Shown: positions 1 through 9,530, counted from the first letter of the stretch. The stretch is 64,000 bases of DNA from Streptomyces sp. MUM 178J (GCF_022414575.1 NZ_JADWYQ010000001.1:186001-250000), one strand, 5' to 3'. Made by a program: numbers and translations. Notes: a model not told the origin generated them from the letters alone.

Positions 1-206
1 CGCTCACCTCCGCGGACCCGGGTCTGAAGCCGGTCCCGGCCGCCGCCCCGGAGGGCAGCGGACTGGATCTGAAGGCCTTCCAGAACCTGGGCTACACGGG
101 CGAGTGGTTCGTCTTCGCGGGCTTCGTGCTCTTCATGTGGTTCCGGCTGCTCCGCCGGGACGCGGAGGCGGCCAGGGACCGGGAACTGGGTCTGGAACCG
201 GCATGA
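1..206 (+). CDS. SURF1-family protein, C-terminal fragment
   Basis: The window opens inside this gene. Reading from position 3 gives 67 residues and a TGA. The fragment carries one hydrophobic segment (WFVFAGFVLFMWF) followed by basic residues and a charged tail, which is how actinobacterial SURF1-like proteins end. SURF1 proteins assist assembly of haem-copper cytochrome c oxidase in the membrane. The call rests on this short tail and family memory only. The stop overlaps the next start as ATGA at 203-206, so the two genes are probably translationally coupled. Confidence 0.6.
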   Translation, partial: LTSADPGLKPVPAAAPEGSGLDLKAFQNLGYTGEWFVFAGFVLFMWFRLLRRDAEAARDRELGLEPA

Positions 207-913
207 CCGGCGACGCGGGCGGCGTCATCACCCCGCTCGGGCGGACCTCGGCTCTGCCGGAGCGGCCGCCGGACCGCGTCTGGTACGCGGCGTACGGCTC
301 CAACATGGATCTGCGCCGCCTGATGCACTACATCGCCGGCGGCACGCCCTCCGGCGGCGCCCGCGCCTGCCCCGGCTGCCGTGACCCGCGTCCCCCGGAG
401 CGTTCCATGGCGGTGGTGCTGCCCGGCGGCCTGTACTTCGCCACGGAGTCGGCGGTGTGGACCGGCGGCCGGGCGTTCTACGACCCCGGCGAGCCGGGCG
501 GGGCGCCCGCCCGCGCGCATCTGCTGACGGCGGCCCAGTTCTCGGACATCGCCGCGCAGGAGATGTACCGGACGCCCGGCGCGGACCTCGATCTGACGGA
601 GGTCCTGACGCACGGGCGCGCACGGCTCGGTCCCGGCCGGTACGAGACCCTGGTGTGCCCGGGTCTGCTGGAGGGCCTGCCCGTGGTGACCTTCACGGCC
701 CCGTGGGGGCGCGCCGATGTGCCGGGGAAGGCGCCCTCGGCCCCGTATCTGCGGCATCTGGCCGCGGGGCTGATGCAGGCGCACGGCTGGAGCCCCACGC
801 GTGCCGCCGGCTATCTGGCCGGCTGCGCCGGGGCCCGGGGGACGTGGACCCCCGAGGCCGTCCTCGCACTGCTTCGGGCCCCGGGCGGCCCCACGGGCTC
901 CTCCGGCTACTGA
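203..913 (+). CDS. GGCT (gamma-glutamylcyclotransferase)-fold-like protein
   Basis: A 236-residue soluble protein. Near residues 27-34 it has YAAYGSNM, the YGSN signature that binds substrate in gamma-glutamylcyclotransferase-like (BtrG/GGCT) folds. No signal peptide or membrane segment is seen. Homologues in streptomycetes are often labelled histone deacetylase, which the sequence does not support. The ATG is part of an ATGA overlap with the upstream SURF1-like gene. It converges with the minus-strand gene that ends at 907, so the two genes overlap by seven bases at their 3' ends. The acidic catalytic residue of the fold cannot be assigned by eye, so the exact reaction is unknown. Confidence 0.6.
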   Translation: MTGDAGGVITPLGRTSALPERPPDRVWYAAYGSNMDLRRLMHYIAGGTPSGGARACPGCRDPRPPERSMAVVLPGGLYFATESAVWTGGRAFYDPGEPGGAPARAHLLTAAQFSDIAAQEMYRTPGADLDLTEVLTHGRARLGPGRYETLVCPGLLEGLPVVTFTAPWGRADVPGKAPSAPYLRHLAAGLMQAHGWSPTRAAGYLAGCAGARGTWTPEAVLALLRAPGGPTGSSGY

Positions 914-2202
914 GCGGGCAGCACGCCCGTGTGATAGATCGTGCCCGAGCAGGCGTTGGGCACGGTCGCCTGTGCCGTCGGCGCGCCGGCCTCCGGGGTG
1001 TGGGTGACGGTGACGCTCCCCTCCTGGGGAGTGCCGTCCTCCCTGGTGAGCTGCGGCTCGACGCCGTCGGCGGTCTCCACCGTCTGGCCGGACATCTCCG
1101 ACGCCGACGTCGTGGTGGTGGTCGACGTCGTCGTGTCGCCGCCGCTGCCCGCGCCGGAGGTGCTGCCCGCGGTGCCCGAGCCGCTGGTGGAGCCCCCCTC
1201 CGTCGGGGTGGGGTCGGGAGCCGGCTCGCTCTGCTTGGGGCAGGTGTCCGCGGGGACCCAGGCGAACTGCACCTCGTAGGCGTCCTCGGGCTTCAGCCGG
1301 AGCGTGCCGGGCTCCTGTGCGGGGTCCGGCAGGCCGGTCGCCGCATCGCCCGCCGCATGCGCGACGACGTCGACCTTCGCGGGGTCGGCCGCGCCGGCCG
1401 TCTGGAAGGCGATGGCGCCCGGGGTGCTGACGGTGCACTCGGCGTCGGAGACATTGGCGATGCGGAACGTGCCGTACACCGTGCCTTCGGCGTCCGGCGC
1501 GGCCGCCTGGGCCGCGGCGACGCCGAGCTGGTCGGCCTGGCACGCCGGGGAGGGGGAGGACGCCGTGCCGGGAGGGGCGACCGGCGCCCCGGTCGCGCCG
1601 TCCGTGCTGCCCGCGGTCTGCTCCTTGCCGGACGCCTGGGACGGGGCCCTGTGGTCGCGCCCGCTTCCGCCGCTGTCCGCCGCGGACTCCTGGGAGCCGG
1701 TCTCTCCGCCGGTTTCGCCGGAGGTCTCGGCGCCGATGCCGCCCTGCGCCTGCTCTCCGTGCCCTGCGTTGACCGCCCGGGTGTCCTCGCCGCCGGAGGC
1801 GCCCGCCGCGTGGACGAACGCGGGCACCGCGGCGCCCACCAGCAGCGCGGCGGCGGCCACGCCCACCAGCGCCTGCCGCCTGCGGGCGCGCCGCGCGGGC
1901 ACCGCCCGCCTCAGCTGGTCGAGGGCGCCCTCGGCCGGCTGGATGTCCTGCACCGCACCGTGCAGCAGCCGGCGCAGCGCCAGCTCGTCGGCCCCGAGGC
2001 CGTCGCCGTCCAAGTCGCTCACATGCCCCTCGCTCGCATGCTGATCCGACCCCTTGTCCCTGTTTCCGTTGCTCATCGGTCCGTCCGGCTCGAAGAGCCC
2101 GAACCGCTGACCGTCTGATCCCTCACGGCCGTCGTAGGGGTCGTGACCGTCGTGGTCGTCGTATTCGTCGTAGCCGTCCCGGCGGCTGTGGTGCCCGTTC
2201 AC
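907..2202 (-). CDS. Membrane protein coupled to a sigma factor, DUF4232-like outer domain
   Basis: 431 residues from a GTG that overlaps the sigma-factor stop (GTGA, 2199-2202). The N-terminal ~100 residues are cytoplasmic, begin His/Asp-rich and include a short helix-rich part. One membrane segment lies at about residues 111-131 after a run of arginines. A Ser/Gly/Thr-rich linker leads to an outer domain from about residue 225 with CQADQL, an internal cysteine and a late cysteine, resembling DUF4232 beta-sandwich proteins; the domain is interrupted by a low-complexity Thr/Ser/Gly insert. Position behind a sigma gene suggests a role in controlling it, but no zinc anti-sigma motif (HxxxCxxC) is visible, so that role is inference. 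Confidence 0.65.
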   Translation of the reverse strand: MNGHHSRRDGYDEYDDHDGHDPYDGREGSDGQRFGLFEPDGPMSNGNRDKGSDQHASEGHVSDLDGDGLGADELALRRLLHGAVQDIQPAEGALDQLRRAVPARRARRRQALVGVAAAALLVGAAVPAFVHAAGASGGEDTRAVNAGHGEQAQGGIGAETSGETGGETGSQESAADSGGSGRDHRAPSQASGKEQTAGSTDGATGAPVAPPGTASSPSPACQADQLGVAAAQAAAPDAEGTVYGTFRIANVSDAECTVSTPGAIAFQTAGAADPAKVDVVAHAAGDAATGLPDPAQEPGTLRLKPEDAYEVQFAWVPADTCPKQSEPAPDPTPTEGGSTSGSGTAGSTSGAGSGGDTTTSTTTTTSASEMSGQTVETADGVEPQLTREDGTPQEGSVTVTHTPEAGAPTAQATVPNACSGTIYHTGVLPAQ

Positions 2203-2900
2203 GCCGTGGCCTCCATGGCGACGCGCAGCGCCGCGATGCCCCGTGATCCGTACGCCTTCACGGAGCCCAGGGATATACCCAGCGTCTGGGCGACCTGAGC
2301 CTCGGTCATATCGGCGAAATACCGGAGCACCAGCACCTCGCGCTGACGTCGCTGCAGCCCGCGCATCGCCTTGATCAGCGCGTCCCTCTCCAACTGCTCG
2401 TACGCCCCCTCCTCCGCGCTCGCCATGTCGGGCATGGGCTTGGAGAGCAGCTTCAGGCCGAGTATGCGGCGGCGCAGTGCGGACCGGGAGAGGTTCACCA
2501 CGGTCTGGCGCAGATAGGCCAGCGTCTTCTCCGGGTCCCGGACGCGGTTGCGGGCCGAGTGGACGCGGATGAACGCCTCCTGGACGACGTCCTCGCAGGA
2601 GGCGGTGTCGTCGAGCAGCAGGGCCGCAAGGCCGAGCAGTGAACGGTAGTGGGCGCGATAGGTCTCGGTGAGGTGGTCGACGGTGGTGCCCGCAGCCATG
2701 GCGTCGTCAGCGCCCCCGCGCTGCGACGGCAGCTGGGCGGCGGTGCGGGAGGTCCGGGCGATCGGCATCGGGGCGATCACCGGCATGCCGCCGGGCGGCC
2801 GCGGTCTGCGCGGCTGCGGGGCCGCCGGGACGCGCCGCGGCCCGGCCCCGCGCATGCCGCGCGCCGGAAGCACCCTGGTGAACTCGAGAACCTCTGCCAC
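2199..2900 (-). CDS. ECF-type RNA polymerase sigma factor (SigE-like)
   Basis: 233 residues. Region 2 spans about residues 75-150 (YRAHYRSLLGLAALLL, then the DVVQEAFIRV segment that contacts core polymerase and the -10). Region 4 spans about 180-228, ending in a helix-turn-helix with TLGISLGSVKAYGSRG. The first ~65 residues are Pro/Arg-rich and may not be translated: GTG at 2900 has only a distant purine-rich site, and an internal ATG at 2700 (MAAGTTVDHL) is an alternative start. Coupled by GTGA to the membrane protein downstream, a common sigma/regulator arrangement. Promoter specificity cannot be read from the sequence. Confidence 0.8.
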   Translation of the reverse strand: MAEVLEFTRVLPARGMRGAGPRRVPAAPQPRRPRPPGGMPVIAPMPIARTSRTAAQLPSQRGGADDAMAAGTTVDHLTETYRAHYRSLLGLAALLLDDTASCEDVVQEAFIRVHSARNRVRDPEKTLAYLRQTVVNLSRSALRRRILGLKLLSKPMPDMASAEEGAYEQLERDALIKAMRGLQRRQREVLVLRYFADMTEAQVAQTLGISLGSVKAYGSRGIAALRVAMEATA

Positions 2901-3213
2901 GCTGGTTGGACACGCTTCCCCCCGTCAGGGTTGTACGCGTACGCCACCGTTTTCGACGGTGCTGTGCATGTGTTCATGCGTACTCGCTCATCCCCAATGA
3001 CCCGTTCGTTCGCGGCACTGCACAGACGCGACCGCAAAGACGTCCCCAAGCCAACTGCCGGTTGCAGCAAGGGAACGCCAGTTGACCTATGGGACCCGCA
3101 GGACCCGCATGGTCGAACACCCTTGTGCACCCGTTCAATAGGTACAGGCCTGCGACTTGGTCACAGTACTTACACAGATCTTACAAAGCCACGGCGTATG
3201 CCTGCCGGGCTCA
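2901..3213. other. Intergenic, upstream of the sigma gene
   Basis: A 313-base gap between the asd stop and the sigma start, both on the minus strand. It is less GC-rich than its surroundings and holds short direct repeats (gcaggacccg-type at about 3089-3108) but no convincing ORF or strong hairpin. It should carry the sigma-operon promoter. Confidence 0.4.
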
Positions 3214-4275
3214 TCAGCGGCCGGAACCCAGCTCGGCCGCGACGGCCTCCGCGATCTGCGCGGAGTTGAGCGCGGCTCCCTTGCGCAGATTGTCGCCGCA
3301 GACGAACAGCGACAGCGCGGCGGGGTCGTCCGGGGACCGCCGGACCCGCCCCACCCAGGTCGGATCGGTGCCGACGACGTCCGCGGGGGTCGGGAAGTCC
3401 CCGGCCTCCGGGCTGTCGTACAGCACGACGCCCGGCGAGGTGGCCAGGACCTCGTGCGCCCGTTCCACCGTGACCTCGTTCTCGAAACGCGCGTGCACGG
3501 CCAGGGAGTGGGTGGTGACGACCGGCACCCGGACGCAGGTGGCGGTCACCGGCAGCCCCGGCAGGTCGAGGATCTTGCGCGTCTCGGCCCGCAGCCCCAG
3601 CTCCTCGGAGGACCAGCCGTCCTCCTGGAGCGCGCCCGCGAAGGGCACGACATTGAGCGCGAGCGGGGCGGGGAACGGGCCGAGGTCGTCGCCCACGGCC
3701 CGGCGTACGTCCCCCGGGCCCGCGCCCAGTTCCGTGCCGGCGACCAGGGAGAGCTGCGCGCGCAGCGCGGAGACCGCGTCCCGGCCCGCGCCGCTGGCGG
3801 CCTGATAGGTGGAGACGACCAGTTCCCGCAGCCCGAACGCGGCATGCAGCGCGCCGACCGCGGGGAGCAGCGCGAGCGTGGTGTCGTGCGGGCTGGCGAC
3901 GATGCCGCGCGGGCGCACCCGCACGGCGTGCGGATTGACCTCCGGCACCACCAGCGGGACATCCGCCTCCAGCCGGAAGGCGGCGGAGGTGTCCACTGCG
4001 ACCGCGCCCTTGGCGGCGGCGATGGGCGCCCAGCGCTCCGCCACCTCGCGCGGCGCCAGGAAGACGGCCACGTCGACCCCGTCGAGGGCCTCTTCGGCGA
4101 GCACCGACACCTCGCACTCCTCGCCGCGCACGGCCAGCTTGCGGCCGGCCGAACGCGGCGAGGAGAGCAGCCTGATCTCGCCCCAGACGTCCGCGTGCTG
4201 CGACAGGATCTGGAGCATGACCGCGCCGACGGCCCCGGTCGCTCCGACGACCGCGAGCGCCGGCTTGCGGGTCAT
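3214..4275 (-). CDS. asd: Aspartate-semialdehyde dehydrogenase homologue lacking the catalytic cysteine
   Basis: 353 residues, normal length for Asd, which reduces aspartyl phosphate to the semialdehyde on the way to lysine, methionine, threonine and diaminopimelate. The NADP-binding loop GATGAVG (11-17), the TYQAASGAG segment, CVRVPV and the TTHS histidine region are all present. The catalytic motif, PNCTT in other Asd proteins, reads SPHDTT here: Asp131 (codon 3885-3883, GAC) stands where the nucleophilic cysteine should be. The start is fixed by an ATGA overlap with the lysC stop (4272-4275). Either this is a non-catalytic paralogue and a true Asd is encoded elsewhere, or it uses different chemistry. 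Family assignment is certain; activity is doubtful. Confidence 0.85.
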   Translation of the reverse strand: MTRKPALAVVGATGAVGAVMLQILSQHADVWGEIRLLSSPRSAGRKLAVRGEECEVSVLAEEALDGVDVAVFLAPREVAERWAPIAAAKGAVAVDTSAAFRLEADVPLVVPEVNPHAVRVRPRGIVASPHDTTLALLPAVGALHAAFGLRELVVSTYQAASGAGRDAVSALRAQLSLVAGTELGAGPGDVRRAVGDDLGPFPAPLALNVVPFAGALQEDGWSSEELGLRAETRKILDLPGLPVTATCVRVPVVTTHSLAVHARFENEVTVERAHEVLATSPGVVLYDSPEAGDFPTPADVVGTDPTWVGRVRRSPDDPAALSLFVCGDNLRKGAALNSAQIAEAVAAELGSGR

Positions 4276-4793
4276 CGCCCGGTGCCCCCGTAGACGACCG
4301 CCTCGTCGGAGTCGGAGTCGAGCCCGAAGGCGGTGTGGACGGCGCGCACGGCGTTGTTGACGTCCTCGGCGCGGGTGACCACGGAGATGCGGATCTCGGA
4401 GGTGGAGATCAGCTCGATGTTCACGCCCGCGTCGGACAGGGCCTCGAAGAAGGAGGCGGTGACGCCCGGGTTGGTCTTCATTCCCGCGCCGACGAGGGAG
4501 ATCTTGCCGATCTGGTCGTCGTAGCGCAGCGACTCGAAGCCGACCGCGGCCTTCGCCTTCTCCAGGGCGTCGATGGCCTTGCGGCCGTCGGTCTTGGGAA
4601 GGGTGAAGGAGATGTCGGTGAGGTGAGTGGTGGCGGCGGAGACGTTCTGCACCACCATGTCGATGTTGATCTCCGCGTCGGCGATCGCCCGGAAGATCGC
4701 CGCGGCCTCGCCCGGCTTGTCCGGCACTCCGACGACGGTGACCTTGGCCTCGGAGACGTCGTGGGCGACTCCGGAGATGATGGCGTGCTCCAC
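4272..4793 (-). other. Probable internal translation start giving aspartokinase beta
   Basis: GTG at 4793-4791, in frame with lysC at residue 254, preceded by GGGAG about nine bases upstream. The product would be the ACT-domain half only (173 residues). Position and size agree with known LysC beta subunits; the use of this start is inferred. Confidence 0.5.
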
Positions 4794-5552
4794 CTTCTGG
4801 GCTCCCTGCTCGACATGTGGTTCGTTGCTGACCCAGGTGCCCCGCAGTCCGGAGAAGGACGAGCGGACGTGGATCGGGATGTTGTAACGGCGTGCGTACT
4901 CGACGCAACGGTGCAGCAGCACCTTGGAGCCGGAGGCGGCCAGCTCCAGCATGTCCTCGAAGGAGATCCAGTCGATCTTCTTCGCCTTCTTCACGACCCG
5001 CGGATCGGCGGTGAAGACGCCGTCGACGTCGGTGTAGATCTCGCAGACCTCGGCGTCGAGCGCCGCGGCGAGGGCGACGGCCGTGGTGTCGGAACCGCCG
5101 CGGCCGAGCGTGGTGATGTCCTTCTTGTCCTGCGACACGCCCTGGAAGCCGGCGACGATGGCGATGTTGCCCTCGTCGAGCGCCGTACGGATCCGGCCCG
5201 GCGTCACATCGATGATGCGCGCCTTGTTGTGGACCGAGTCGGTGATGACGCCTGCCTGGCTGCCGGTGAACGACTGGGCCTCGTGGCCCAGGTTTTTGAT
5301 CGCCATGGCCAGCAGGGCCATGGAGATGCGCTCCCCCGCGGTCAGCAGCATGTCGAATTCGCGCCCGGTAGGCATCGGGGATACCTGCCCGGCGAGATCG
5401 ATCAGCTCGTCCGTCGTGTCGCCCATCGCGGATACCACCACAACGACCTGGTGGCCGTTCTTCTTGGCATCGACGATCCGCTTGGCGACGCGCTTGATGC
5501 CTTCGGCATCGGCAACGGAGGAGCCTCCGTACTTCTGCACGACAAGGCCCAC
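4272..5552 (-). CDS. lysC: Aspartate kinase (alpha subunit; internal beta start likely)
   Basis: 426 residues. Phosphorylates aspartate, the first step of the lysine/threonine/methionine family. The N-terminal kinase domain starts with KYGGSSV (7-13); two ACT regulatory domains occupy about 265-400. Actinobacterial aspartokinases are usually alpha2beta2, with beta made from an in-frame internal start. Here a GTG at 4793 (residue 254, just before EHAIISGV) follows a purine-rich stretch (GGGAGCCCAGAAG) and would give a 173-residue beta, matching the C. glutamicum arrangement. Coupled to the asd homologue by ATGA. Feedback control by lysine plus threonine is expected from the family. Confidence 0.95.
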   Translation of the reverse strand: MGLVVQKYGGSSVADAEGIKRVAKRIVDAKKNGHQVVVVVSAMGDTTDELIDLAGQVSPMPTGREFDMLLTAGERISMALLAMAIKNLGHEAQSFTGSQAGVITDSVHNKARIIDVTPGRIRTALDEGNIAIVAGFQGVSQDKKDITTLGRGGSDTTAVALAAALDAEVCEIYTDVDGVFTADPRVVKKAKKIDWISFEDMLELAASGSKVLLHRCVEYARRYNIPIHVRSSFSGLRGTWVSNEPHVEQGAQKVEHAIISGVAHDVSEAKVTVVGVPDKPGEAAAIFRAIADAEINIDMVVQNVSAATTHLTDISFTLPKTDGRKAIDALEKAKAAVGFESLRYDDQIGKISLVGAGMKTNPGVTASFFEALSDAGVNIELISTSEIRISVVTRAEDVNNAVRAVHTAFGLDSDSDEAVVYGGTGR

Positions 5553-5946
5553 GTGCGCTCCTCGCTCGGTTCAGTTTGCGGCAGTCTGCCGCAGTCGGCT
5601 CAGTCTAACGAGCGACCGGACTCCGACCCCGAGATACCACATCGTGAGATGTCCCGCTCACCGTGCGATCACGCGGCGGAGCCGGTCCGCTCCGGGGCTG
5701 CGCCTGCCCTGACCTGCCGGACCCACGCCTCGATGTGTCCCAAGCCACACTCCTGCGCCGCACTCTTCCAGTCTGCACCGGACCCTCAGATCTGCCGCCT
5801 GCCGGGGGCGGGAACCGACACCTGGCCGTCCACGCCCGGCTGAGGCGAGGGCAGCTCCTTGAAGTACTCGCCGGAACCGTCTCCACCATGCGCGCAACGC
5901 GCCCTCCCCCCAGCGCCCGCGGCCCGGCCGCCGCGGGCGCGTCCGC
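5553..5946. other. Intergenic, lysC promoter region
   Basis: 394 bases between the DUF5063 stop and lysC start. Apart from the hairpin at 5913-5940 I see no gene with convincing codon use. The lysC-asd promoter should lie here; no lysine riboswitch-like structure was recognised. Confidence 0.4.
5913..5940 (-). terminator. Hairpin terminator after DUF5063
   Basis: Perfect 11-bp inverted repeat (GCGCCCGCGGC / GCCGCGGGCGC) with a six-base loop, starting seven bases past the DUF5063 stop. No U-tract, as usual in Streptomyces. Confidence 0.65.
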
Positions 5947-6609
5947 TCAGCTCGCGGGTGTGCGCAGGCCCAGGGGGGCCGCGATCTCCTCGGCCATGAC
6001 CCGGCCCGCCTCCTCGGCCAGGGCGTCCTCGCCCAGGTCCTCGTCCGTGTCCAGGCCGTCCAGCGCCTGGAGGGGCTGGTCCAGGCGGACATGGGCGACC
6101 AGGGACTGCAGGGCGCGCAGGGTGGCCGAGGCCGTCGGGCCCCAGTTGGAGAAGTACGAGAACTGCCACCACCACAGCGCCTCGCTGGTGCGGCCCTCGC
6201 GGTAGTGCACCAGGCCGTGGCGCAGGTCGGCGACGATGTCGGCGAGGTTGTCCGAGACCCGGCAGGCGACCGGCGCCTTGCGCGGCTCGTACGGGTCGAA
6301 GACCTCGGAGAAGACGTCGACCGGGTCGAGGAGCCTGGCGAAGCGCTCACGCAGATCGTCCATGTCCAGGTCCGGTCCCACGTCGGGCTCGTAGCGCTCG
6401 TCGGGGACGATGTCCTCGTGCGCGCCCAGCCGGCCGCCGGTCAGCAGCAGCTGGGAGACCTCGAGCAGCAGGAAGGGGACGGCGCTGTCGGGCTCGTCGC
6501 CCTTGGCGACCTCGGTGGTCGCGACGATGAACGACTCGATGGAGTCGGCGATCTGGACAGCGAAGTCGTCGGGGTTCTGGCCTACGGCGTGCAACATGGC
6601 GTCAGACAT
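5947..6609 (-). CDS. DUF5063 protein
   Basis: 220 residues from ATG 6609, preceded by GAGGGGAG. A longer form from ATG 6636 is possible but would overlap recR further. Acidic, soluble, helical, no signal peptide or known catalytic motif; it resembles the DUF5063 family that follows recR in streptomycetes. It overlaps the end of recR by eight bases, so the two are co-translated and it may serve the RecR repair pathway or simply ride with it. Function unknown. Confidence 0.75.
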   Translation of the reverse strand: MSDAMLHAVGQNPDDFAVQIADSIESFIVATTEVAKGDEPDSAVPFLLLEVSQLLLTGGRLGAHEDIVPDERYEPDVGPDLDMDDLRERFARLLDPVDVFSEVFDPYEPRKAPVACRVSDNLADIVADLRHGLVHYREGRTSEALWWWQFSYFSNWGPTASATLRALQSLVAHVRLDQPLQALDGLDTDEDLGEDALAEEAGRVMAEEIAAPLGLRTPAS

Positions 6610-7201
6610 CGAGAAGTCGTCTCCCCTCGAAGGCACGTCCCAGCGTGACCTCGTCGGCGTATTCCAAGTCTCCCCCCACAGGGAGACCGCTGGCCAGCCG
6701 TGTGACCTTGAGTCCCATCGGCTTGACCATGCGTGCCAGATACGTGGCGGTGGCCTCGCCCTCCAGATTGGGGTCGGTGGCGAGGATCAGCTCGGTGACC
6801 GTCCCGTCCGCGAGCCGGGCAAGCAGTTCGCGGATCCGCAGGTCGTCGGGGCCGACGCCCTCGATGGGGCTGATCGCCCCGCCCAGGACGTGATAGCGCC
6901 CCCGGAACTCCCGGGTCCGCTCGATCGCGACGACGTCCTTCGGCTCCTCCACGACGCAGACGACCGCCGGGTCGCGGCGGGCGTCGCGGCAGATGCCGCA
7001 CTGCTCCTGCTGGGCGACGTTGCCGCACACCGTGCAGAAGCGCACCTTGTCCTTGACCTCCAGCAGGGCGTGCGCGAGCCGGCGGACGTCCGCCGGCTCG
7101 GCCTGGAGGATGTGGAAGGCGATCCGCTGCGCGCTCTTGGGACCGACGCCGGGCAGCCTGCCCAGTTCGTCGATGAGGTCCTGAACCACGCCTTCGTACA
7201 C
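6602..7201 (-). CDS. recR: Recombination mediator RecR
   Basis: 199 residues, the normal RecR length. RecR works with RecF/RecO to load RecA at gapped DNA. It shows the helix-hairpin-helix start ([20 protein letters not shown]), a four-cysteine zinc finger (CTVCG...CGIC, about residues 57-72) and a Toprim domain (VVEEPKD... [13 protein letters not shown]). GTG 7201 was chosen because AGGAAAGG lies eight bases upstream and YEGVVQDLI is the usual N-terminus. ybaB lies 61 bases upstream on the same strand, the classic ybaB-recR pair. Confidence 0.97.
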   Translation of the reverse strand: MYEGVVQDLIDELGRLPGVGPKSAQRIAFHILQAEPADVRRLAHALLEVKDKVRFCTVCGNVAQQEQCGICRDARRDPAVVCVVEEPKDVVAIERTREFRGRYHVLGGAISPIEGVGPDDLRIRELLARLADGTVTELILATDPNLEGEATATYLARMVKPMGLKVTRLASGLPVGGDLEYADEVTLGRAFEGRRLLDV

Positions 7202-7262
7202 GGAACGCCTTTCCTGCCCTGCTCGGATCTCTGGTACGTACGGTAGTTCCTGCGGGCTCCCG

Positions 7263-7598
7263 TTAGAAGGGAAGACCCGGCATGCCGCCCAGGCCCTGCG
7301 CCAGCGGGCCCAGCTTGGCCTGCTGCAGCTGCTGCGCGTTCTCCGTCGCAGCCTGCACCGCGGCAACGACCAGGTCCGCGAGCGTCTCGGTGTCCTCCGG
7401 GTCCACGGCCTTGGGGTCGATCACCAGGCCGCGCAGCTCACCGGAGCCGGTGACCGTGGCCGTCACCAGGCCGCCGCCCGCCTGGCCCGCCACCTCGGTC
7501 TGCGCCAGCTCCTCCTGCGCCTTGGCGAGGTCCTGCTGCATCTTCTGGGCCTGCTGGAGCAGCTGCTGCATGTTCGGCTGGCCACCACCGGGAATCAC
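7263..7598 (-). CDS. ybaB: YbaB/EbfC nucleoid-associated protein
   Basis: 111 residues. Small dimeric DNA-binding protein that coats or bends DNA and is almost always linked to recR. The Gln-rich N-terminal helix ([19 protein letters not shown]) and the strand [12 protein letters not shown] are family hallmarks; the end is Gly/Pro-rich. GTG 7598 has AGGAG seven bases upstream; upstream in-frame codons lack a site. Probably co-transcribed with recR and DUF5063. Confidence 0.95.
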   Translation of the reverse strand: MIPGGGQPNMQQLLQQAQKMQQDLAKAQEELAQTEVAGQAGGGLVTATVTGSGELRGLVIDPKAVDPEDTETLADLVVAAVQAATENAQQLQQAKLGPLAQGLGGMPGLPF

Positions 7599-7916
7599 GG
7601 TCACTCCTGGCACGTTCGACGACGATGTTCGGTAGGGCGAGCCTACGTGGTCGGCGGTCGTCATGCGCCGCAGACGGCGACTGACACTTTCGAGTGAGTA
7701 ACCTGCTGCTCCCATACCTGATCAACGGCCTCTTGCGGGCGGAATTACCGGGATTCCGAGGTGATGGCCCACCATTCGGCGGTAGGAAGAGCGCGCGCAT
7801 CAGTACGCCCGCGCGCCTTCGCGTCACGCACAGTGGCGGAGCGCACCAGCTTGTCAGCAGATGTAGATGCGCAGACGCAGATGCACAGCAGAGCGCAGAG
7901 CGTAAGGAGTGCACCG
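7599..7916. other. Divergent promoter region (ybaB / SLATT gene)
   Basis: 318 bases between two divergently read starts. A moderately AT-richer stretch at about 7680-7750 is a likely promoter site. No gene or strong repeat seen. Confidence 0.35.
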
Positions 7917-8660
7917 GTGAGCCAGCCGGAGATGCAGCCCGGGGGACCCGCCCGGGATGAGGACGGCAAGGACGGCAAGCCGTCGCCCGGCGATCTGACC
8001 GGAAGGCCGCTTCCGCTCGGCGACTGGGGCGAGCCCGCTGAGCGCCTCGACGAGCTGTACCGCTGGGTGGAGGCGGGTGCGCTGCGCACGGCCGCGTGGT
8101 ACCTGGCCGACCGCGACCGCAAACGCCTCGCCGCCCGGATCCTGCGCGCGGGCACGGCCGCCGGCGCCGTCGTGGGGGCCGCGCTGCCGCTCCTGGAAGT
8201 GACGACGGGGCTCGACGGCGCGGCAGGCTGGGGCTATGTGTCGCTGCTGCTCGCCGCGGCCTGCCTGGGGTGCGACCGTTGGTTCGGCTTCACCTCGGGG
8301 TGGATGCGGGACGTCGCGACGGCTCAGGCGGTGTACCGCAGGCTGCAGACCCTGCAGTTCGACTGGGCCTCGGAGAGCGTGCGCGAGGTGCTGGGCCCCA
8401 CGGAGGGGACGGCGGGCGAGGCGGCGGAGCGCTGCCTGACGGTGCTGCGGCGGTTCACCGAGGACGTGACGGAGCTGGTGCGCGCGGAGACTGCCGACTG
8501 GATGGTGGCGTTCCGGTCGGGCCCGACGCCGCTGGTGATGCAGACGAACGGCACGGCGCCGCCGCGGCCGGAGAACGGGCATCCGTCCGGCCGGATGCCG
8601 CTGCCGCCGGTCGCACGCCCCAACATGCCGCGGCAGCGGCCGCCTGAGCCCCCGCGGTAG
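7917..8660 (+). CDS. SLATT-domain-like two-TM protein
   Basis: 247 residues from GTG 7917, which has AAGGAG nine bases upstream. The order is a charged N-terminus, a helix with ELYRWVEAGALRTAAWYL, two membrane segments (about residues 75-95 and 104-124), then a helical cytoplasmic part and a Pro-rich tail. This is the SLATT architecture (SMODS/SLOG-associating two-TM domain). In nucleotide-signalling defence systems SLATT proteins are thought to act as membrane effectors. No SMODS or SLOG partner is adjacent here, so this is likely a stand-alone housekeeping version. It converges with the next minus-strand gene. Confidence 0.6.
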   Translation: MSQPEMQPGGPARDEDGKDGKPSPGDLTGRPLPLGDWGEPAERLDELYRWVEAGALRTAAWYLADRDRKRLAARILRAGTAAGAVVGAALPLLEVTTGLDGAAGWGYVSLLLAAACLGCDRWFGFTSGWMRDVATAQAVYRRLQTLQFDWASESVREVLGPTEGTAGEAAERCLTVLRRFTEDVTELVRAETADWMVAFRSGPTPLVMQTNGTAPPRPENGHPSGRMPLPPVARPNMPRQRPPEPPR

Positions 8661-8774
8661 GGGCGCTGCGGCCCCGGCCCCGGGGCTCCGCCCGGCGTCA
8701 GACGGCGCACGTCCGAAGAGAAGGCGGAGACTCTGTGTGCGGCAGCACATGCGGAGCGCAACGGAGCGGCCCGG

Positions 8775-9425
8775 TCAGCTGAAGATGATCATGGACCCCT
8801 GGCCGAGGCTCCGGGTCGCCGCGGCGTGCAGCCCCAGCCACACATGGCGTTCCCGCGCGAACGGGCTCTCGTCGTACGGGATCGGCCCCGCGGGCTCCTC
8901 CAGCGTGGTCGGCCGCTCCGGCGGCGACGGCGCGTCCGGCGGATTCACCGGATCGATGCCGATCGACTGGGCGACGTACTCCAGTTCGCGCAGCAACCCC
9001 TGGGTGGAGCCCAGCGGTCCGCCGCCCGCAAGCAGTTCCTCGTTGGACAGCGGGGCCGGGAAGTCGACCGGCACATACGCGCCCGCGTGGTCGTAGTGCC
9101 ACACCAGATGCGACTGCTGGGCCGTTGACTCGAACATCTCCAGCAACTGCTCGTAGTCGCCGCCCAGTTCGTCCACCGGCGTGACCGCGAGCCCGCACAG
9201 CTGGAGCAGATAGGCGCGGCGCAGGAAGTGCAGCGCGTCGTAGTCGAAGCCCGCGACCGGCGCGACGTCCCCGGAAAGGCCCGGCATATAGGCGAAGACC
9301 GGGACGCTGGGCAGGCCTGACTCCGTCAGCGCCTTGTCATAGGACGCGATTTCTTCGGCGAAGGGATTGTCGGGGCTGTGGCACAGCACATCGACAAGGG
9401 GCACCAGCCACAGGTCACAGGCCAA
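8775..9425 (-). CDS. Conserved hypothetical protein
   Basis: 216 residues if translation begins at TTG 9425; GGAGAGCGAG precedes it by about a dozen bases. In-frame GTGs slightly downstream are alternatives. Soluble and acidic, with conserved-looking stretches PFAEEIASYDKAL, FDYDALHFLRRAYLLQLCG and HLVWHYDHAGAYVPVDF. No signal peptide, membrane segment or motif I can place. It reads away from the downstream end of the glycosyltransferase gene with a 105-base gap. I do not recognise a function. Confidence 0.7.
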   Translation of the reverse strand: MACDLWLVPLVDVLCHSPDNPFAEEIASYDKALTESGLPSVPVFAYMPGLSGDVAPVAGFDYDALHFLRRAYLLQLCGLAVTPVDELGGDYEQLLEMFESTAQQSHLVWHYDHAGAYVPVDFPAPLSNEELLAGGGPLGSTQGLLRELEYVAQSIGIDPVNPPDAPSPPERPTTLEEPAGPIPYDESPFARERHVWLGLHAAATRSLGQGSMIIFS

Positions 9426-9530
9426 CGGAAAGCTCGCTCTCCAACGGAGTTGCAGGATCGTCTGAGGGACGGACAGCGTAGTGCCCCCTGTCTGTAGGGC
9501 GAAGGGCGGCCACCGCGGCCGTCCGCCTCC

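Noticed and set aside
907..2202. Classical zinc anti-sigma factor for the upstream sigma gene
   Set aside because: No HxxxCxxC motif in the cytoplasmic part; left as a membrane protein of unknown role.
5605..5889. 94-codon minus-strand ORF upstream of lysC
   Set aside because: Arg/Ser/Pro-rich translation typical of non-coding GC-rich DNA, no ribosome site.
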